DNA from: Polyporus tsugae
Lineage: Eukaryota > Basidiomycota > Agaricomycetes > Polyporales > Polyporaceae
Assembly (NCBI GenBank): GCA_024305745.1
Contig: JAHRBS010000006.1
Location: forward strand, 1,676,501 to 1,740,500
DNA length: 64,000 bases
Direction of reading: 5' to 3'
Made by a program: the position numbers and the translations under genes. Positions 34,849-46,360 of the stretch are shown here, one piece after another (within the stretch, counting starts at the first letter, position 1; every line of letters starts with the position of its first letter). The notes beneath the pieces are model-generated. The model worked only from the letters and a program-made list of their open reading frames with translations, did no database searches and was not told the DNA's origin.

Positions 34849-36632
34849 ATGTCCACAGACAATGATTCTAACATTACGCTTTTCTACGAACAAAGGTGCG
34901 TTTTGCGGAACTAGTCCTGGTACTTGCTTGCCACTAACCCTTTATTCGTCCCGTGCCAATAGTGTTATTAATGATTACATGGGGTTTGTCGGAATCAGTG
35001 AGCTTCAACCGTGACCGGACCATTTTTCAAGTGTCTCCGAAACTCAAAAAGAATCTCGGCCAGCACTTTTGACACTAGACTGGGCTCTCAACTTGGACCG
35101 CGAGATTGGAATGTTTTGGAAACGCCCTCAAAGCCTAGCCCCATTGTTGTACTTCGCGAACAGATGGATTCTACTGGTCGTCAGCGTGATTACCGTGGTA
35201 GCACGCTTCGCAACAGCCTCGAATACGTGTAAGATCATGTTCCACCTTATTTGAAGCCCACTTTACTGATTTCATACCAGATGTGTACTTGGATATCTGG
35301 TGTATGTGGAGCACAAGGTCGCTGACCACCGGGGACATCGACGTCACGGTTCGATAACATTCGACAGCTGCAATGTCCTGGTTCTTACCGCCTATGCGTT
35401 TGCGTGCATCCAGTACCTACCAGTGGCCTGTAAGTCTCTCTTCGAATGGCTGCCATTGATCTACGTCGGGTTGAATATCAGATACGCAGTTTTTTCCGCC
35501 ATGCGTGCCTATGGACTGCTCAAGAACATTGTCTTAGCCTGTCTCATTCTTTTCCTGTCACTCGTCCCCCTCGGAACCAACTTGGTATGCATTATCCCGT
35601 CCAACGTAGTGGCGTACTACTTACACCTGGGCGTCTGCTCAATTTATACTCAATAGGTAGCATATCGAGCTAGGATCCAGGGCGAGATTGTGCCCTTGAT
35701 TGGGTGCCTGCAGTCCGCTGCATTTCCTCAAGAGCTTTACATAGGGTGAGCACACAAATCTACAGTCTACAAGTGTGGTGCTCCAACTCATGCGCGGGAA
35801 AGATGTATGTCTATGTTGTAGATGATGTCAGGGTTTCAACGTACTCACCAGATCAAACACCAGTGATCTTCACAACACGTCTATGCCTCATAGTCTCCGA
35901 CATATTTCTCATCATCATTACCTGGCGGGCCACTCCGCGAAGAGGTATGATTCCGAATATTCCTCGGATACAGCGGAAGGGGTTGGTGGGCGTGATATAT
36001 CGTGATGGTAAGTACTAAGTCGGGTCACTTCAATTTATGAAGGGTCAGCCACTTAATACGGGCTGCTTTGCACCTATCCCACCCAGGACTAGTGTATTTC
36101 GTGTATGACGACTGCCACATACTCCATTTTGTCACAAGCGGCGGATAGCTGATACCGACTTTCTCGTAGCGTGCTCTTGGTCTTGAACACCCTCGACCTT
36201 CTGTTCAGCGTTTTGCCGGTGAGTGTTTGTAATACTAAACGAGGGACGTAGAAGCCGGAATCCTTGATCGTTCTGACAGTTGGGACTTGATTGGACTAGG
36301 CATTCAACGTCGCTGTGAACGTCAACTTCATGCTCCAGTTCATCCAGCCGTACGTTTCTCGAGATGCCAGCAGCACACTGGCAACCAGCTGACTTCCGAT
36401 GATGATATTCCACAGCCTGACTTCGATACTCATCTCTCACTTCCTGCTTGATCTTCAGGAAGCATACAGACGGACACTCAGGCTGAATTCTGACGATCCG
36501 CTGTACACCGAGGCCAGCATCGGAGGCGACCAGCAAGGTTCCCTCAACTTCGCTCACGTTGTGGGATCCCTGGGCGCGGTCATCGACCATGGCGCAACTG
36601 GTGAAGATCTCGTGGTAGGAGAGGACGAGTGA
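34849..36632 (+). CDS. DUF6533-domain multi-pass membrane protein, copy A
   Basis: Agaricomycete-expanded seven-helix-like protein of unknown function. Exons: 34849-34895, 34963-34997, 35064-35228, 35281-35317 (or ending at 35299), 35368-35429, 35490-35584, 35657-35745, 35832-36007, 36087-36102, 36170-36218, 36300-36349, 36416-36632 (345 aa; 339 with the shorter exon 4). Domain signature in exon 3: LLTLDWALNLDREIGMFWKR followed by LYFANRW. Further helices in exons 5, 6 and 8 and around exons 9-10 (GLVYFVVLLVLNTLDLLFS); C-terminal cytosolic tail ending in acidic residues. Exon 9 is only 16 nt. The exon 4 donor is uncertain: GTGTAT at 35300 or GTCGCT at 35318; both keep the frame. Structure was confirmed by comparison with copy B. 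Confidence 0.8.
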
Positions 36633-36815
36633 CGGCGGTGTCGAGCTTCGCGATCAACTTCTGGAGATGTGGTTTGCACAGCGCGGGTACGAAGCAGAGG
36701 GCAGTGGCTATATATCATCTTGGGAAATGGAATTTCATAGACGGGATTACGGAAAGGATGGTTGCAGCGCGGACACAGGCCTCCCCGTCGTGCGATCAGC
36801 CTTACTCAGTACTAC

Positions 36816-37267
36816 AGATGAAACCCTCTTAACCCATACCCCTTATAACCCATAAACTCCGATATCCCATAGGATTTCGAGTTCACCGAGTTGGTATAGG
36901 GGGGAAGCGCCCACATAAGCCATAATCCCCCCATACCCTATAAGCCATACCTCCGTAGGGCCTGCAAACCCCATAATGTATGGGGAGGCGCCCAGTTGAA
37001 GAGCCATCAGCTGGTACTTTTCGATACAAATTCCACCATGGATACCGTAGGTGTTTTTATGAATGTGTTACGGACGGTCAAGGGAGTCGAGTATGCCCGG
37101 CATGCTGCCCACTGCGGCACTGCCCATGTACAGCGCCCGACTGGCGCCGGCGGCCCGCAGTTTTCCTGCGCGTCGATAGGGCGTCAATACTTAGGTAGCC
37201 CATAACCCCCGAAAACCCATACATTATGGGCTATACCGAGGGGTATGGGTAAAGAGGGTTTCATCTG
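36816..37267. mobile_element. MITE-like non-autonomous DNA element with about 30-bp terminal inverted repeats
   Basis: Left end cagatgaaaccctcttaacc (36816) continues through catacccct. The right end (to 37267) is its reverse complement with about two mismatches. The element is flanked by TA at 36814-36815 and 37268-37269, compatible with a TA target-site duplication. Inside are further inverted pieces (ccccataatgtatgggg near 36970, cccatacattatggg near 37216) and many cccata motifs. The central part (about 37000-37180) is GC-rich and unlike the ends. No transposase. The matching flank of copy B (after 41748) lacks it. Confidence 0.75.
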
Positions 37268-37564
37268 TAATCTCTGACTCCCTGATTTAAGGGGGCTCGA
37301 GCGCATTGAGGTTGGATCATGTCGCGGTGTTCGGGCAATGAATTACAGAGACCCTAACACGGCTGGCGGAGCTTGAGCGACAAGTCACCGGCTGTAGAAT
37401 ATATTCGATGTCGAACCCAATTGGTCGATCCACTGATTCAATAGCTCGTCGACGCGCTGTACAGCAGGGAAAACGGGATATACAGGGATAAGGCAGGCAC
37501 CTGCCTTCAGGGTGGTCGTCCGCAACTCGCGTCCCTAGAGTTCCCGAGCATATTAAGTATTCAG
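37268..37564. other. Spacer between MITE and AMSH-like fragment
   Basis: No gene or motif supported. Confidence 0.5.
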
Positions 37565-37845
37565 ATGATACTAACAGGGCACGGAGTCATGCGCACCAGC
37601 GCGCTCGCGCTCCCGTTCTCGGCTGGAACGTATGTACGATGGTACGCTGAGACCAAGTCTCGTGGAAGCGGCTGGCGTGCGCCGTTCGGCGAAGGACGGG
37701 GTTGGCTGCTCGAATTTGCGTTTCGGCGGACTGTCGACGTATGGCGGACGGGCGGCTGGTGTGATTCTGGCACCCGGATCGCGGTGGGGTATACGACGGG
37801 AGGGAACTGAGATGGGAGGGCGTGATTGTACTGCTGCGTTGGGGT
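37565..37845 (-). pseudogene. Fragment of the AMSH-like gene (exon 3 middle)
   Basis: Parallels about 43345-43640 of the intact AMSH gene in the same orientation. It shares the run ctggcgtgcgccgttcggcg, the flanking gagaccaagtctcg/gagaccgagtctcg, and ggtgtgattctggcac. The encoded part is the Pro/Ser-rich linker before the JAMM domain. It has lost the frame and has neither MIT nor catalytic domain. Confidence 0.75.
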
Positions 37846-38639
37846 AAATGTATGAAGGGGATGAGAGAGCGCGGTAGGAAGGAGTGTGGCAACGTTTGGA
37901 GCTCGACTCCCGCCCGAGATTCGAAGGGCACGCTCGACAAGGGCGAGTTGTGGAGGATGAAGCTGTCATCGGCGAGACATTACGCGACTGCGAAGAACAA
38001 GGGGGCGCAATAGGGCAGGAGCATGTGAGCGGACGTACGCGTTGACGGATTCAGGTGTGTGCATACGTGCATCCATCGTTGTCCGGAGGATTTGTATGCT
38101 GGTGGATTGGCGGTCTTGGGTACAATGTAACGATTCACGAAGGTACGCATTGGGGTGCCTAGAGTATGGGACACGGGAGATACGCGACCGCCCCCTTCTA
38201 GTCTTGCTCCCTCCCGCCTATCCAGTGTCTACCTGTGCTCTCTTTGGTATTTTGAGCCTCATCGCCTACGTCCGAAATTGCATATACCCACCTACTCCAA
38301 AACAATCCCTCGAGGGCGAAATCCTATCCTCCGGAATTCGGATGTCTTGTACTTATGGTTTTTTGCTTGCCTGTAACTGCGTGGACGTACTTTTGGAATG
38401 ACCTAGATATGATGTCCTCGCCCCTTCAGACTTGGGCTAGTATATGCGCGTACACAGCGAAGACGAGAATCGGATGGAGGGGAGGCTGGTGACCGTGTTG
38501 TCGGAGCGGTTCTGGGTCCGGATTAGAACACCGTGACACCGCGTTGCGGGGTCCGCGATTTGGATCGGGCACCGTCTGCGACCTGCACTTGGCCTGCACC
38601 GTTGCAATGGCCCTTCGACCGTTTCCACAATGTGGTTGT

Positions 38640-39190
38640 TGGACACACGGCTATGATTGATGCTCACGCTACACCCGAGCAGGTTGATTTTGCGGTGCAC
38701 CCGCCCACGTTTTGTGCACATATACGGAACGTGTCACTGTGCGATATCTGACGCATATACTTAGCCCCGTCGCGTCCCACTGTGCGTCCTTCACACCCCG
38801 TACTGCCTGCTCTCATGCTGACCTGTGCCTCGCACAGACCTGACGAATAAGACCAGTGGTAACCTGATCGACGGCAATACTCGCAAGCCTGGTCGGCGAT
38901 CGTCCTGTTCGCCACGATCCTCTACATCGATATCGCCTCGCACGCGATGCGAGCTGTTCAAGCTCGAGGGGTGCGGGATCGGGACGTCGCTCGCGATGCT
39001 GCGGTACTGGGCAGGGATGCTCCTCAGCGCGACGTCCATTATTCTGACCTTCGGCTCTCGCTCATAGACCCATGGGCGCTCTCGCGTATACGCAGGCCTA
39101 CGCCTGCTCGGGTGGTTGTTCTGCGTGCTTTGCTTCCACGAGATGGCGGGGCTGAGCCTGAGGACAAGAGATTCCCTGGCTGTTGCCCAT
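38640..39190 (+). pseudogene. Decayed 3' half of the inositol transporter
   Basis: About 38660-38760 matches the exon 6 / intron 6 region of the intact gene (acgcctgagcaggttgacct-like sequence, then cgcacatata). About 38765-39160 matches intron 9 and exon 10, including an intact-looking acceptor ..cgcacag before acctgacgaataagaccag. Frame is lost by many small indels: LTNKTSGNLIDG is readable, but the [10 protein letters not shown] segment is scrambled and there is an early stop. Confidence 0.8.
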
Positions 39191-39199
39191 TCACCTCTG

Positions 39200-39804
39200 C
39201 TTCTTTGCTTAATCCTACCTCGTACCGCTTCATTCTGAAGCTTGCCGGCCATCCTGCAATGCGGTCAAGTTCGCCGTTATCTTTTGATCCGTAAGCTTCC
39301 AGTTGCATCTCTTCTGCGCAGCCTACTGACCCCGACGAATGGTATAGGGGCATTCGCTGAAGGGGCATGAGGGTTAGGATGAACTGCCGAGCCCTCTGCC
39401 GAATAGAGCGCGAGACGTTCGGGTTCTGTCATGCCATGGCGCTTGAGGGTATTTGTCATACCCGGGCGGGCGTTGCCCAACAAGATGGTCGTTGCGCAAG
39501 ATGCACATCCCGACATGGGAGTGACGCCAAAGCTGTTGGAAGTGTTGAATGCGCAATCCGATGCAAAGCTTCTGTCGCGGAAGAGCAACTCCCAGGACAG
39601 AAGCTGTTCAACAACAAGATGGAAGTGCTGCAAAGAAACCAACTTTTCCGCAATGAGGGAAGGCCTGGGAATAACCACATTATACCCACTGCTATCCGTT
39701 GTTGCTAGGGTGAGTGCTGTATTTCCGTGACGTTGATATCAATGAGGACTCATATTTGGAATGCGTCAAACAAAGTTAGATGAGGATGCACCGGTGGGAA
39801 GGGG
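39200..39804. other. Unique spacer inside the duplicate block
   Basis: An open frame at about 39367-39708 (plus) is not recognised. No counterpart was found between the intact transporter and DUF6533 gene A. Confidence 0.45.
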
Positions 39805-39902
39805 CGCGTAGATCTTCCCTGATGTGGACAATCTCCGGGTGCCGATCACAGCTAAGAAGTGTGTTATTCTGCACTGGCAGTCTGACGAATTCAGTTCGGG
39901 AA

Positions 39903-39910
39903 CATATAAA
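39903..39910 (+). promoter_or_regulatory. TATA-like box of DUF6533 copy B
   Basis: catataaa 84 nt upstream of ATG 39994. The corresponding site of copy A (near 34762) reads cgtacaaag and is less TATA-like, which hints at different promoter strength. Confidence 0.4.
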
Positions 39911-39993
39911 GACGATCATCTTAACTGACGATCATTCGTTCCCCGTCCCCCTTATTTTCTTTTATCACCTCTTCTCGGAGTTTGAGACTCGTC

Positions 39994-41748
39994 ATGTCCA
40001 CGCAGAGCGAATCGGACGCAATTGCTTCCACCATCCTTTTCTTCCAAGAAACGTGCGTGCTGCGAAGCTAATCCTCGTCCTCATTATCTCTTACCGGTCT
40101 TTTCATCCGGTGCACAGCGTGACTAATGAATGCACAGGGTTTGCAAGAATCAGTGCGTTGAAACCGGGATGTTCTCCAATTGTCCTAGTCGCCCACGAAC
40201 GATTTCGTGCAGCGCTGTTGATCCTCGACTGGATCCTGAATTTCGACCGAGAGGCTCAGATGTTCTGGAACCGCCCTCGGAGCACGGCTGCTGTATTATA
40301 CTTCACGATGAGATGGACTTCCCTGGTCAACGAAGGGTTAGCTCTGATCGCGCCCTCCGTGACAAACTCGAATGCGTGTAAGACCTTCAACCCCTCGTGA
40401 AAAACCCAGACTAATACCATGCATTCTAGACGAGCACTTGGTTATTTGTGGCTGGGGCACAAGTGCTGACTACTAGGTATATTTACTCTCCTTGAATCCG
40501 AATAGTTGCAACGTCATGATGCTCGTCAACTATGCTTTGGCCTGCTCCCAGTTCCTGCCAAGATCTTGTAAGTTACCCGACGAATGACTACGATAGCTGT
40601 CATAAGAACTAATATCTGGTAGCCTTCTCTGCCATGCGTACCTACGGACTGCTTAGGAACATCGCCGTGGCTTCCCTGGTTCTCGTCCTATCCTTGGTCC
40701 CGCTCGGGGCCAACTTGGTACGTAGTTACTCTCTGTCCAACCTCTATCCATTTATCCGCCTACCTAACTCTGACCTGAAACAGTCAACATATGCAACTGG
40801 CATTGGGGGTGAGATATTCCCCATATTTGGTTGTCTGCAGGTTCGGTTTCCGATACCTCATGCGGTTTTTATTGGGTGCGTAAAAGTTCATGGCCTACAC
40901 ATGTGTTCCGCCAACTGATGCGCGGGAAAGATGTATGTCTTTGTCGTTGGTACTACGAGGTCCTTGCAGATACTCACCAGTCAAATCACCAGTGAGCTTC
41001 ACGACGTGTGTCTGCACCCTGGTTGGCGACATCCTTCTCATCGCCGTCACCTGGTGGATTACTCCACGAAGAGGCATGATCCCGGATCTCTCTCAGATCC
41101 AACGGAAGAGTTTGGTGGATGTAATATATCGTGATGGTAAGTCGGCTCAGTTTGTGGGTCATATCGTAAAGAGTTCTTACCCTACTGGCAGGACTCGTGT
41201 ATTTTGTGTAAGATTTTCGTGCAGGAATTACAGGTGACGGCTACCTACCAGGGTCTTTTCGCAGCGTGCTGTTCATTCTGGACGTGCTCAGCATTCTGGT
41301 TTCTGTTTTGCCTGTGAGTGCTCATCTAGTATATGTGTGCTCGGAATCCTGCACTGTCCTGGAGCACCTTGATGACAATGACTCGATTGGCCCAGGTACT
41401 TGACGCCGCCCTGGCTACAAGCGGTCCTCTTCATTTCGTCGAAAATATGACCTCGTTCGTTCAACCGTATGTTTCCTTAGACGACTATAGCGCATGAGAA
41501 CAGCCAGCTGACTTCGCATGGTCGATTTCCGCAGCCTCACGTCTATACTCATCGCTCACTTCCTGCTCGACCTCCAGGAAGCGAGCAGACGAACGCTCAA
41601 GCTGAACTCCGACCACCCGCTGTACTCTGAGGCGAGCATCGGAGGCAGCCGGCAAAGTTCCCTCAACTTCGCTCGCGTTGTGGGATCGTTGGGCGCAGTC
41701 ATCGACCACAGAGCATCCGAAGAAGATCTTGCGGAAGAGGACGAATGA
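39994..41748 (+). pseudogene. DUF6533-domain membrane protein, copy B (disrupted exon 4 junction)
   Basis: Same twelve-exon layout as copy A: 39994-40052, 40118-40152, 40213-40377, 40430-40463 (junction lost), 40506-40567, 40623-40717, 40784-40875, 40970-41136, 41192-41207, 41265-41313, 41396-41466, 41535-41748. Exons 2, 3, 5, 6, 9 and 10 match A in length exactly. All other junctions have good GT-AG sites and the total would be in frame (352 aa) if exon 4 ended at 40463, but the next bases are TG, not GT. Available donors nearby (GTGGCT at 40448, GTGCTG at 40463) shift the frame to an early stop, and reading on hits TAG at 40474. Either a recent pseudogene, a one-base sequence error, or an unusual isoform. 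Domain sequence LLILDWILNFDREAQMFWNR is well preserved. Confidence 0.7.
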
Positions 41749-42549
41749 ACTTGGGGATGGCAAACTTGGTGGTGAGCCTCCCAAGATGCAACTTACACAT
41801 GTACAACGCTAGTACGAAGGAGAGGGCGGGTCGTACCTCCACTGGTTAGATGTACACAGTAGTTGTATCCCTCTAAAAATATAGATCATGAATAGACTAC
41901 CAGAAGGATGCCTACGCCTACACCGTCTTCCTTGTTCCGCAATAAGGCTGAGACGAGGACTGACTCGTAATCCGAGTCGGACGGCACATTGAATATGGCC
42001 GCCTCATCCACATCCTCTGCGTATCCAGATACTGCAAGGACACACAGAACAGCCAAGGTCTGTAGCTTGCAAGCCCGGTGCCTGCTGGTAGCGTCCCCAG
42101 GCCCGTCAAAGGCATCCCGATGCGGAACATGTTTAGAAATACGCCCTATTATACAAGAAATAATACATGGTATTCATGGGCTTCCGGACCATAGCTACAT
42201 TCGAGAAAGCGGAGTGTATTCCAAGCGAAGGCCAAAAAAACGTTGCGGGGTCTAAATGTATGTAAGGTATGCATATAGTTGATGGATGAGCAGGAGCGAG
42301 GGTAGTAATAAAACATCGGCGGTAAAACATCCCGAAATGCAGGCCTGCAGAAGCTCAGAGACCCCGAGCTAGACGCACCAGCCTAAAGCTCGAAATCAAT
42401 AAATAGTGGGCTAGCGATGTGGGTGTGGAAGGACGAGGGGAAGGCAGGGCAATCAAGGGAGTGCGGGGCCCAGAGTTCAATGCGCATATAGACAGGCATA
42501 CGGGCATGGGGGCCAAGAGAGTACACACGTGCTGGCGAGGTGCGAAAAG
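41749..42549. other. Intergenic between convergent DUF6533 copy B and AMSH
   Basis: About 800 bp. The first 130 bp resemble the 3' flank of copy A (36640-36760). Nothing else supported. Confidence 0.5.
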
Positions 42550-45500
42550 CTACCGGAGATCGACGATCTCGAGCGAGAGATCCTTCATTTGCACATGGCT
42601 GTTGTCACAGTCCTAGGGGAATGACGATCAACATGATATATAAACACAAGAAGCCAGAGCGATGTGTACGCACAGTGTAGATGGGAACGTCGGGATGGGG
42701 GTGGAAAGCCTCCTTGGTGTTGCACTCCAAGACCGTTTGCAATCCCCCAGGATCGGTAAGTCGAAAGATACCAAATCTGTATCCGGCGATCAGGAGAGAG
42801 GGCTAATCACATGGCACTCGCTTGGGACTCACTGAGGCGTTGACGACGGCGCACAAACGACGGCGAAGGACTCCGGTAGCATCCGCTGGAAGCCCGAATG
42901 CGTGTGCAGATCCACGGACGACATGAAACCTTCCCAATGCGACCAGTCAGCACCCACCAACCTTATGCGGGCCGCTCACCCAGGAGATCACTTACATGAT
43001 TGCGTGGGATGCGTATGTATCTGCAATGGCGACCGTAGCGTCAGCACGGCCGAACACAAGGCTAACAAACATCGAAGGACTTACCCAACCGAGCGTAATC
43101 AGATGCCGCTCCTCCGTGAACTGCAGCACGAGCTCCTCCTCGTCCATCATGCACGTATCGCTCGTCGAGTGCTGCTTCGGGATCAGCAGCGTCGTCACCA
43201 CATACTTGCTTCCTTTGTCCTTGCCCAGTAGGAGCCCGCAGGTCTCGCGGTTCTGCAGCGTGTTGACCCGCGCGATCGAGAGGAACTTGGGCAGGCACTC
43301 GCGCGGCAGCTTGATCGTCCGCAGCTCGCACAAGTTTGCGTCCTTTGAGTTCCCGGCCACGATGCGGGCCGGCACACTGGCGCTCGCACTGGCACTCGCC
43401 GTGCTCGACTGCGACGTACGCTGGTACGTCGAGACCGAGTCTCGCGGAGGCGCCTGGCGTGCGCCGTTCGGCGAAGGTCCGCGTTGGCTGCTCGAGTAAG
43501 AAGAGTTGGGGGTTTGCGTGTATGTGGGAGGAGGCGGATGCGGCGCCTGGGCCTGGTGTGATTCTGGCACAGGCATGTGCGTCGGGTAGGGAGGGATCAC
43601 AGGTGGGGGGACGACGGGAGCGGACTGCGAGGGTAGTGCGTGGTTGTACAAATTGCTGCTGCTTTGCGGTTTAGAATCGAACAGGAGAGATGAGTCAGGA
43701 GCCTGTGAGATAGAAGTGGCTGCGAACATGGACTCCAACGAGGGCACGTAGCCCTGCTTGAGCTGGTGCTGCGACATGAGCGACGGGTACTTGATGCTCC
43801 CCAGCTCTGGCGGAGGAGGGGACGTGGTCGTGATTGGGGGCGGGAACGCCACGCTGAAAGTGTGCTTAGTACGCGTTCCAGGATGCAGGTCAACGTGCAA
43901 CGTACCCAGGCTGTTTCCCCTTCGGTGTCTGATCTACAGCGCGCTGGCGACTCCAAGGCACCTTCGGCCCCTCAACATCTGTCGCAGAATCCTCGTCATA
44001 CTTCAACGGAGTCTCCAGGGGCATAACCGAGAACCCGCTGCCCGAGTAAGACTCTTGAGGCCGCGACGGTTGGGGCGCATACACCGAGCGTCCAGAACTC
44101 CTCGAGCTGTGACCTGGTTCTGGCATACGGTACGGCGCCGGCGCTGAACTTGCGGTGGATGGCGGCGGGTGTGGCGACGGCGTGAGCCTTGCAATGTCTC
44201 TCCTTACGGCCCGCGCAGCAGCCTCCGCCTCCTGCTGTCTCCGCACGATCCCGTCCTGCTCCTTTACCCGTCGATCATCCGTTACTCTCCGTCTCGCCCG
44301 CTCTTCCTCCCTCTTCGCTTCTTCCGCCGCATACCGTCTGTTCTCCTCTTCTCGCCTCTGTCTATCCGTGAGCGGACCAAGCTCCGCTGTTGCTGCTTCT
44401 CTCTTCCGGGCTTCCTGAGACTGTCGCCACGCGGCTTCCTCACGCGCCTGTCGCTCTCGGTCCTCGGCCTGACGACGAGAAAGGTCTTCCTGCTTCCACG
44501 CCTCCTCCCTGCGTGCTGCCTCCCTCGCCTCCCGTGCGCGCTCCTCCTCGCGAGTAGGATTTGGTCCTACTGACGACACGCCACTCGGACCTGGGCTTCC
44601 GCGTTGCCCAGCTTGCCAGTTCTCGTATCGCTCGACGAGTACAGGCTTGAGTTGGCTTAGACTATCAAGGATATCCTGCCCATTCTGCAAAAATTGGTTG
44701 ATCAGTTACCGGTTCGAAAGAAATCAAGTTTGATGCGCCTGGGTGGATAAAGAGAACCGAAGGTAGTTTGAGTCTGGCCTGGCAAGCTCTACAAGGAGTG
44801 CTCTCCACCAACGGCCGTGCAGTAATACTAGGTAGTCTGAGAACCCATAGCTTTGGAACACGATTCAAAGAGGAAAGCAGACGGAGAATGAGGAGAAAGT
44901 AGGAACGTGTCCAGAACATTTCGTGAAATTGAAACATGTCTCATAAACGAAAAGAAGAGGACAATGGGAAGGCGGGGGCAGTGTTCCAAATCGTCTGGTG
45001 AACTTTGTATAGGCGGTCCTTCCGCACACGATCGCGAGGAGACCCGCCAACGCCCCGCCCCACACAAGAAAGCCGCAAACACCGGATGATTAATTGCGCC
45101 CCCTTGTGTAAAAATGCAGGGCTCCGCCCAACTGCTTCTCCACAGCAGCCCGTGTCAAGGCTTGACTGCGCGGGCCGATAAACACAGTAACCGCGCGAGC
45201 ACTCTCCACGTTGAAACTGGGTGGAAAGCCATCAACAGTGGATATATGCGCGCTTTCGGGGGTCATCCCATGCAGAAAACTAGACCGCTACGAGGAAAGG
45301 TCCGCAAGCCCTGCGGGACCGCAGCAGAGCTTAAGTTGGGATTGCAGTACGCAAGCGAGCGACGGCATGGGGCATATGTAACGCTGAAGCAATGTGTTGT
45401 GGCGACAACACAGCCGCTGCATGCGACGGAATGTGGACGTTGACGGGCTAGCCGAACACGACGATGGAGCGTCGAGATCTAAGTATGGGCGCACACGATC

Positions 45501-45960
45501 CCATAGACGCGATCCGCATCATCCTCTCGGCTACACCGACCGGGTCGGAATCGTGATGGCATTCGCTCAACAGTGCGAGGGTGGCGGGTATGGGTAGCAG
45601 GGGTCTCAGGCCACAACGCGCAGGACGAGGGCTTACCATTCCGAGGTTATGCCTCTGATCGGCGTTCAGTAGCGTCTGGTACTCCCTGTGTGTCGGAAGC
45701 TTCTCCAGGACGATCGTGGCGGCCTTGGCGAATTCGACGAAGGCACCCTCATAGTCCTTTGATTGGAGGAGTGCTTCTGCGGTGCGTCTGGACTTCTCGG
45801 CGGTGCGTAGCCAATGCTTGAGGCCCTTGGCGGGGTCCCAGAGGTTCTCCTGCGCTTGCGCGGCGAGTTCGGCGATGGTTGCGGGACGGTAGTAGTTGGA
45901 GCGAGAAGAGCTGGGACCCGAGCCGGCGGTAGGGTGAGAAGGGTATACAACAGAACTCAT
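42550..45960 (-). CDS. sst2: AMSH/STAM-binding-protein-like JAMM deubiquitinase
   Basis: Zinc metalloprotease that trims K63-linked ubiquitin at endosomes with ESCRT-0. Exons: 45637-45960, 43906-44684, 43085-43853, 42996-43020, 42833-42929, 42674-42776, 42550-42612 (719 aa). The N-terminal MIT-like helical domain is exon 1 plus the start of exon 2 (NGQDILDSLSQLKPVLVERY). Next come a long Arg/Glu-rich coiled coil (REEERAREAREAARREEAWK), a Pro/Ser-rich linker, and the JAMM domain: ETCGLLLGK with the catalytic Glu, [20 protein letters not shown] (HxHx7SxxD, split over three exons), HSGFQRMLPE, then FGIFRLTDPGG and the end VQMKDLSLEIVDLR. All zinc ligands are present. Intron 1 is 952 nt, very long for this genome. 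Shares a 400-bp upstream region with the GT90 gene. A linker fragment is duplicated at 37565-37845. Confidence 0.93.
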
Positions 45961-46360
45961 GGTGGATGTCGGAGGGAGGAGAAGGGGCTGTCGCCAAGCA
46001 GCCTCTGCGAATCCCGGCCGTACCGCCGCAGTCTTACCGAACTCGCTCTGTCACGCTCCCCCGAGTCACCGCTGTCACACCACAGCCGCCCATCAAGGGC
46101 GGCCACTTTCGCTCAGACGCTCGTATGACATCAGGCTCGGCCGGAGTGTGCCGGAGCGCGCAGAGCTGCAGAAGAGTTGACTGTGAGCTGGACGTGGTCC
46201 AAGGCAGGCACAAGTTCACATCTTGAACGCCCTCCCCTCCTCCCCCTCAACCAGTCCACTCCTTTACCGTCGGGTCCGCTAAGCGTCGAATATCCCCGTT
46301 CTCCCGTACAAACTCTGTCTCGTCCACGCCACATCTCGGTACTTTGACAAAGGCCCCAGT
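45961..46360. promoter_or_regulatory. Shared 400-bp upstream region of AMSH and GT90 genes
   Basis: Divergent starts at 45960 and 46361 leave only 400 bp, so both promoters must overlap here. No TATA box is evident on either side; CT-rich tracts occur at 46230-46330. Confidence 0.5.

Larger units (their letters stand above)
37935..41880 (+). repeat. Degenerate duplicate of 30.8-36.8 kb
   Basis: Collinear with the upstream block: end of the 29436 gene plus 3' flank (37935-38300), spacer (38440-38650), transporter 3' half (38640-39190), then promoter, gene and 3' flank of DUF6533 copy B (39805-41880). The transporter 5' half is missing, and 39200-39800 has no counterpart recognised in the first block. 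Confidence 0.75.

Noticed and set aside
36660..37560. Possible transposase gene associated with the inverted repeats
   Set aside because: No open frame inside the element is long enough and no catalytic motif is visible; it is non-autonomous at best.
29436..46000. Secondary metabolite cluster hypothesis for the central region
   Set aside because: No polyketide synthase, NRPS, terpene synthase or pathway regulator is present; the two P450s alone do not make a cluster.
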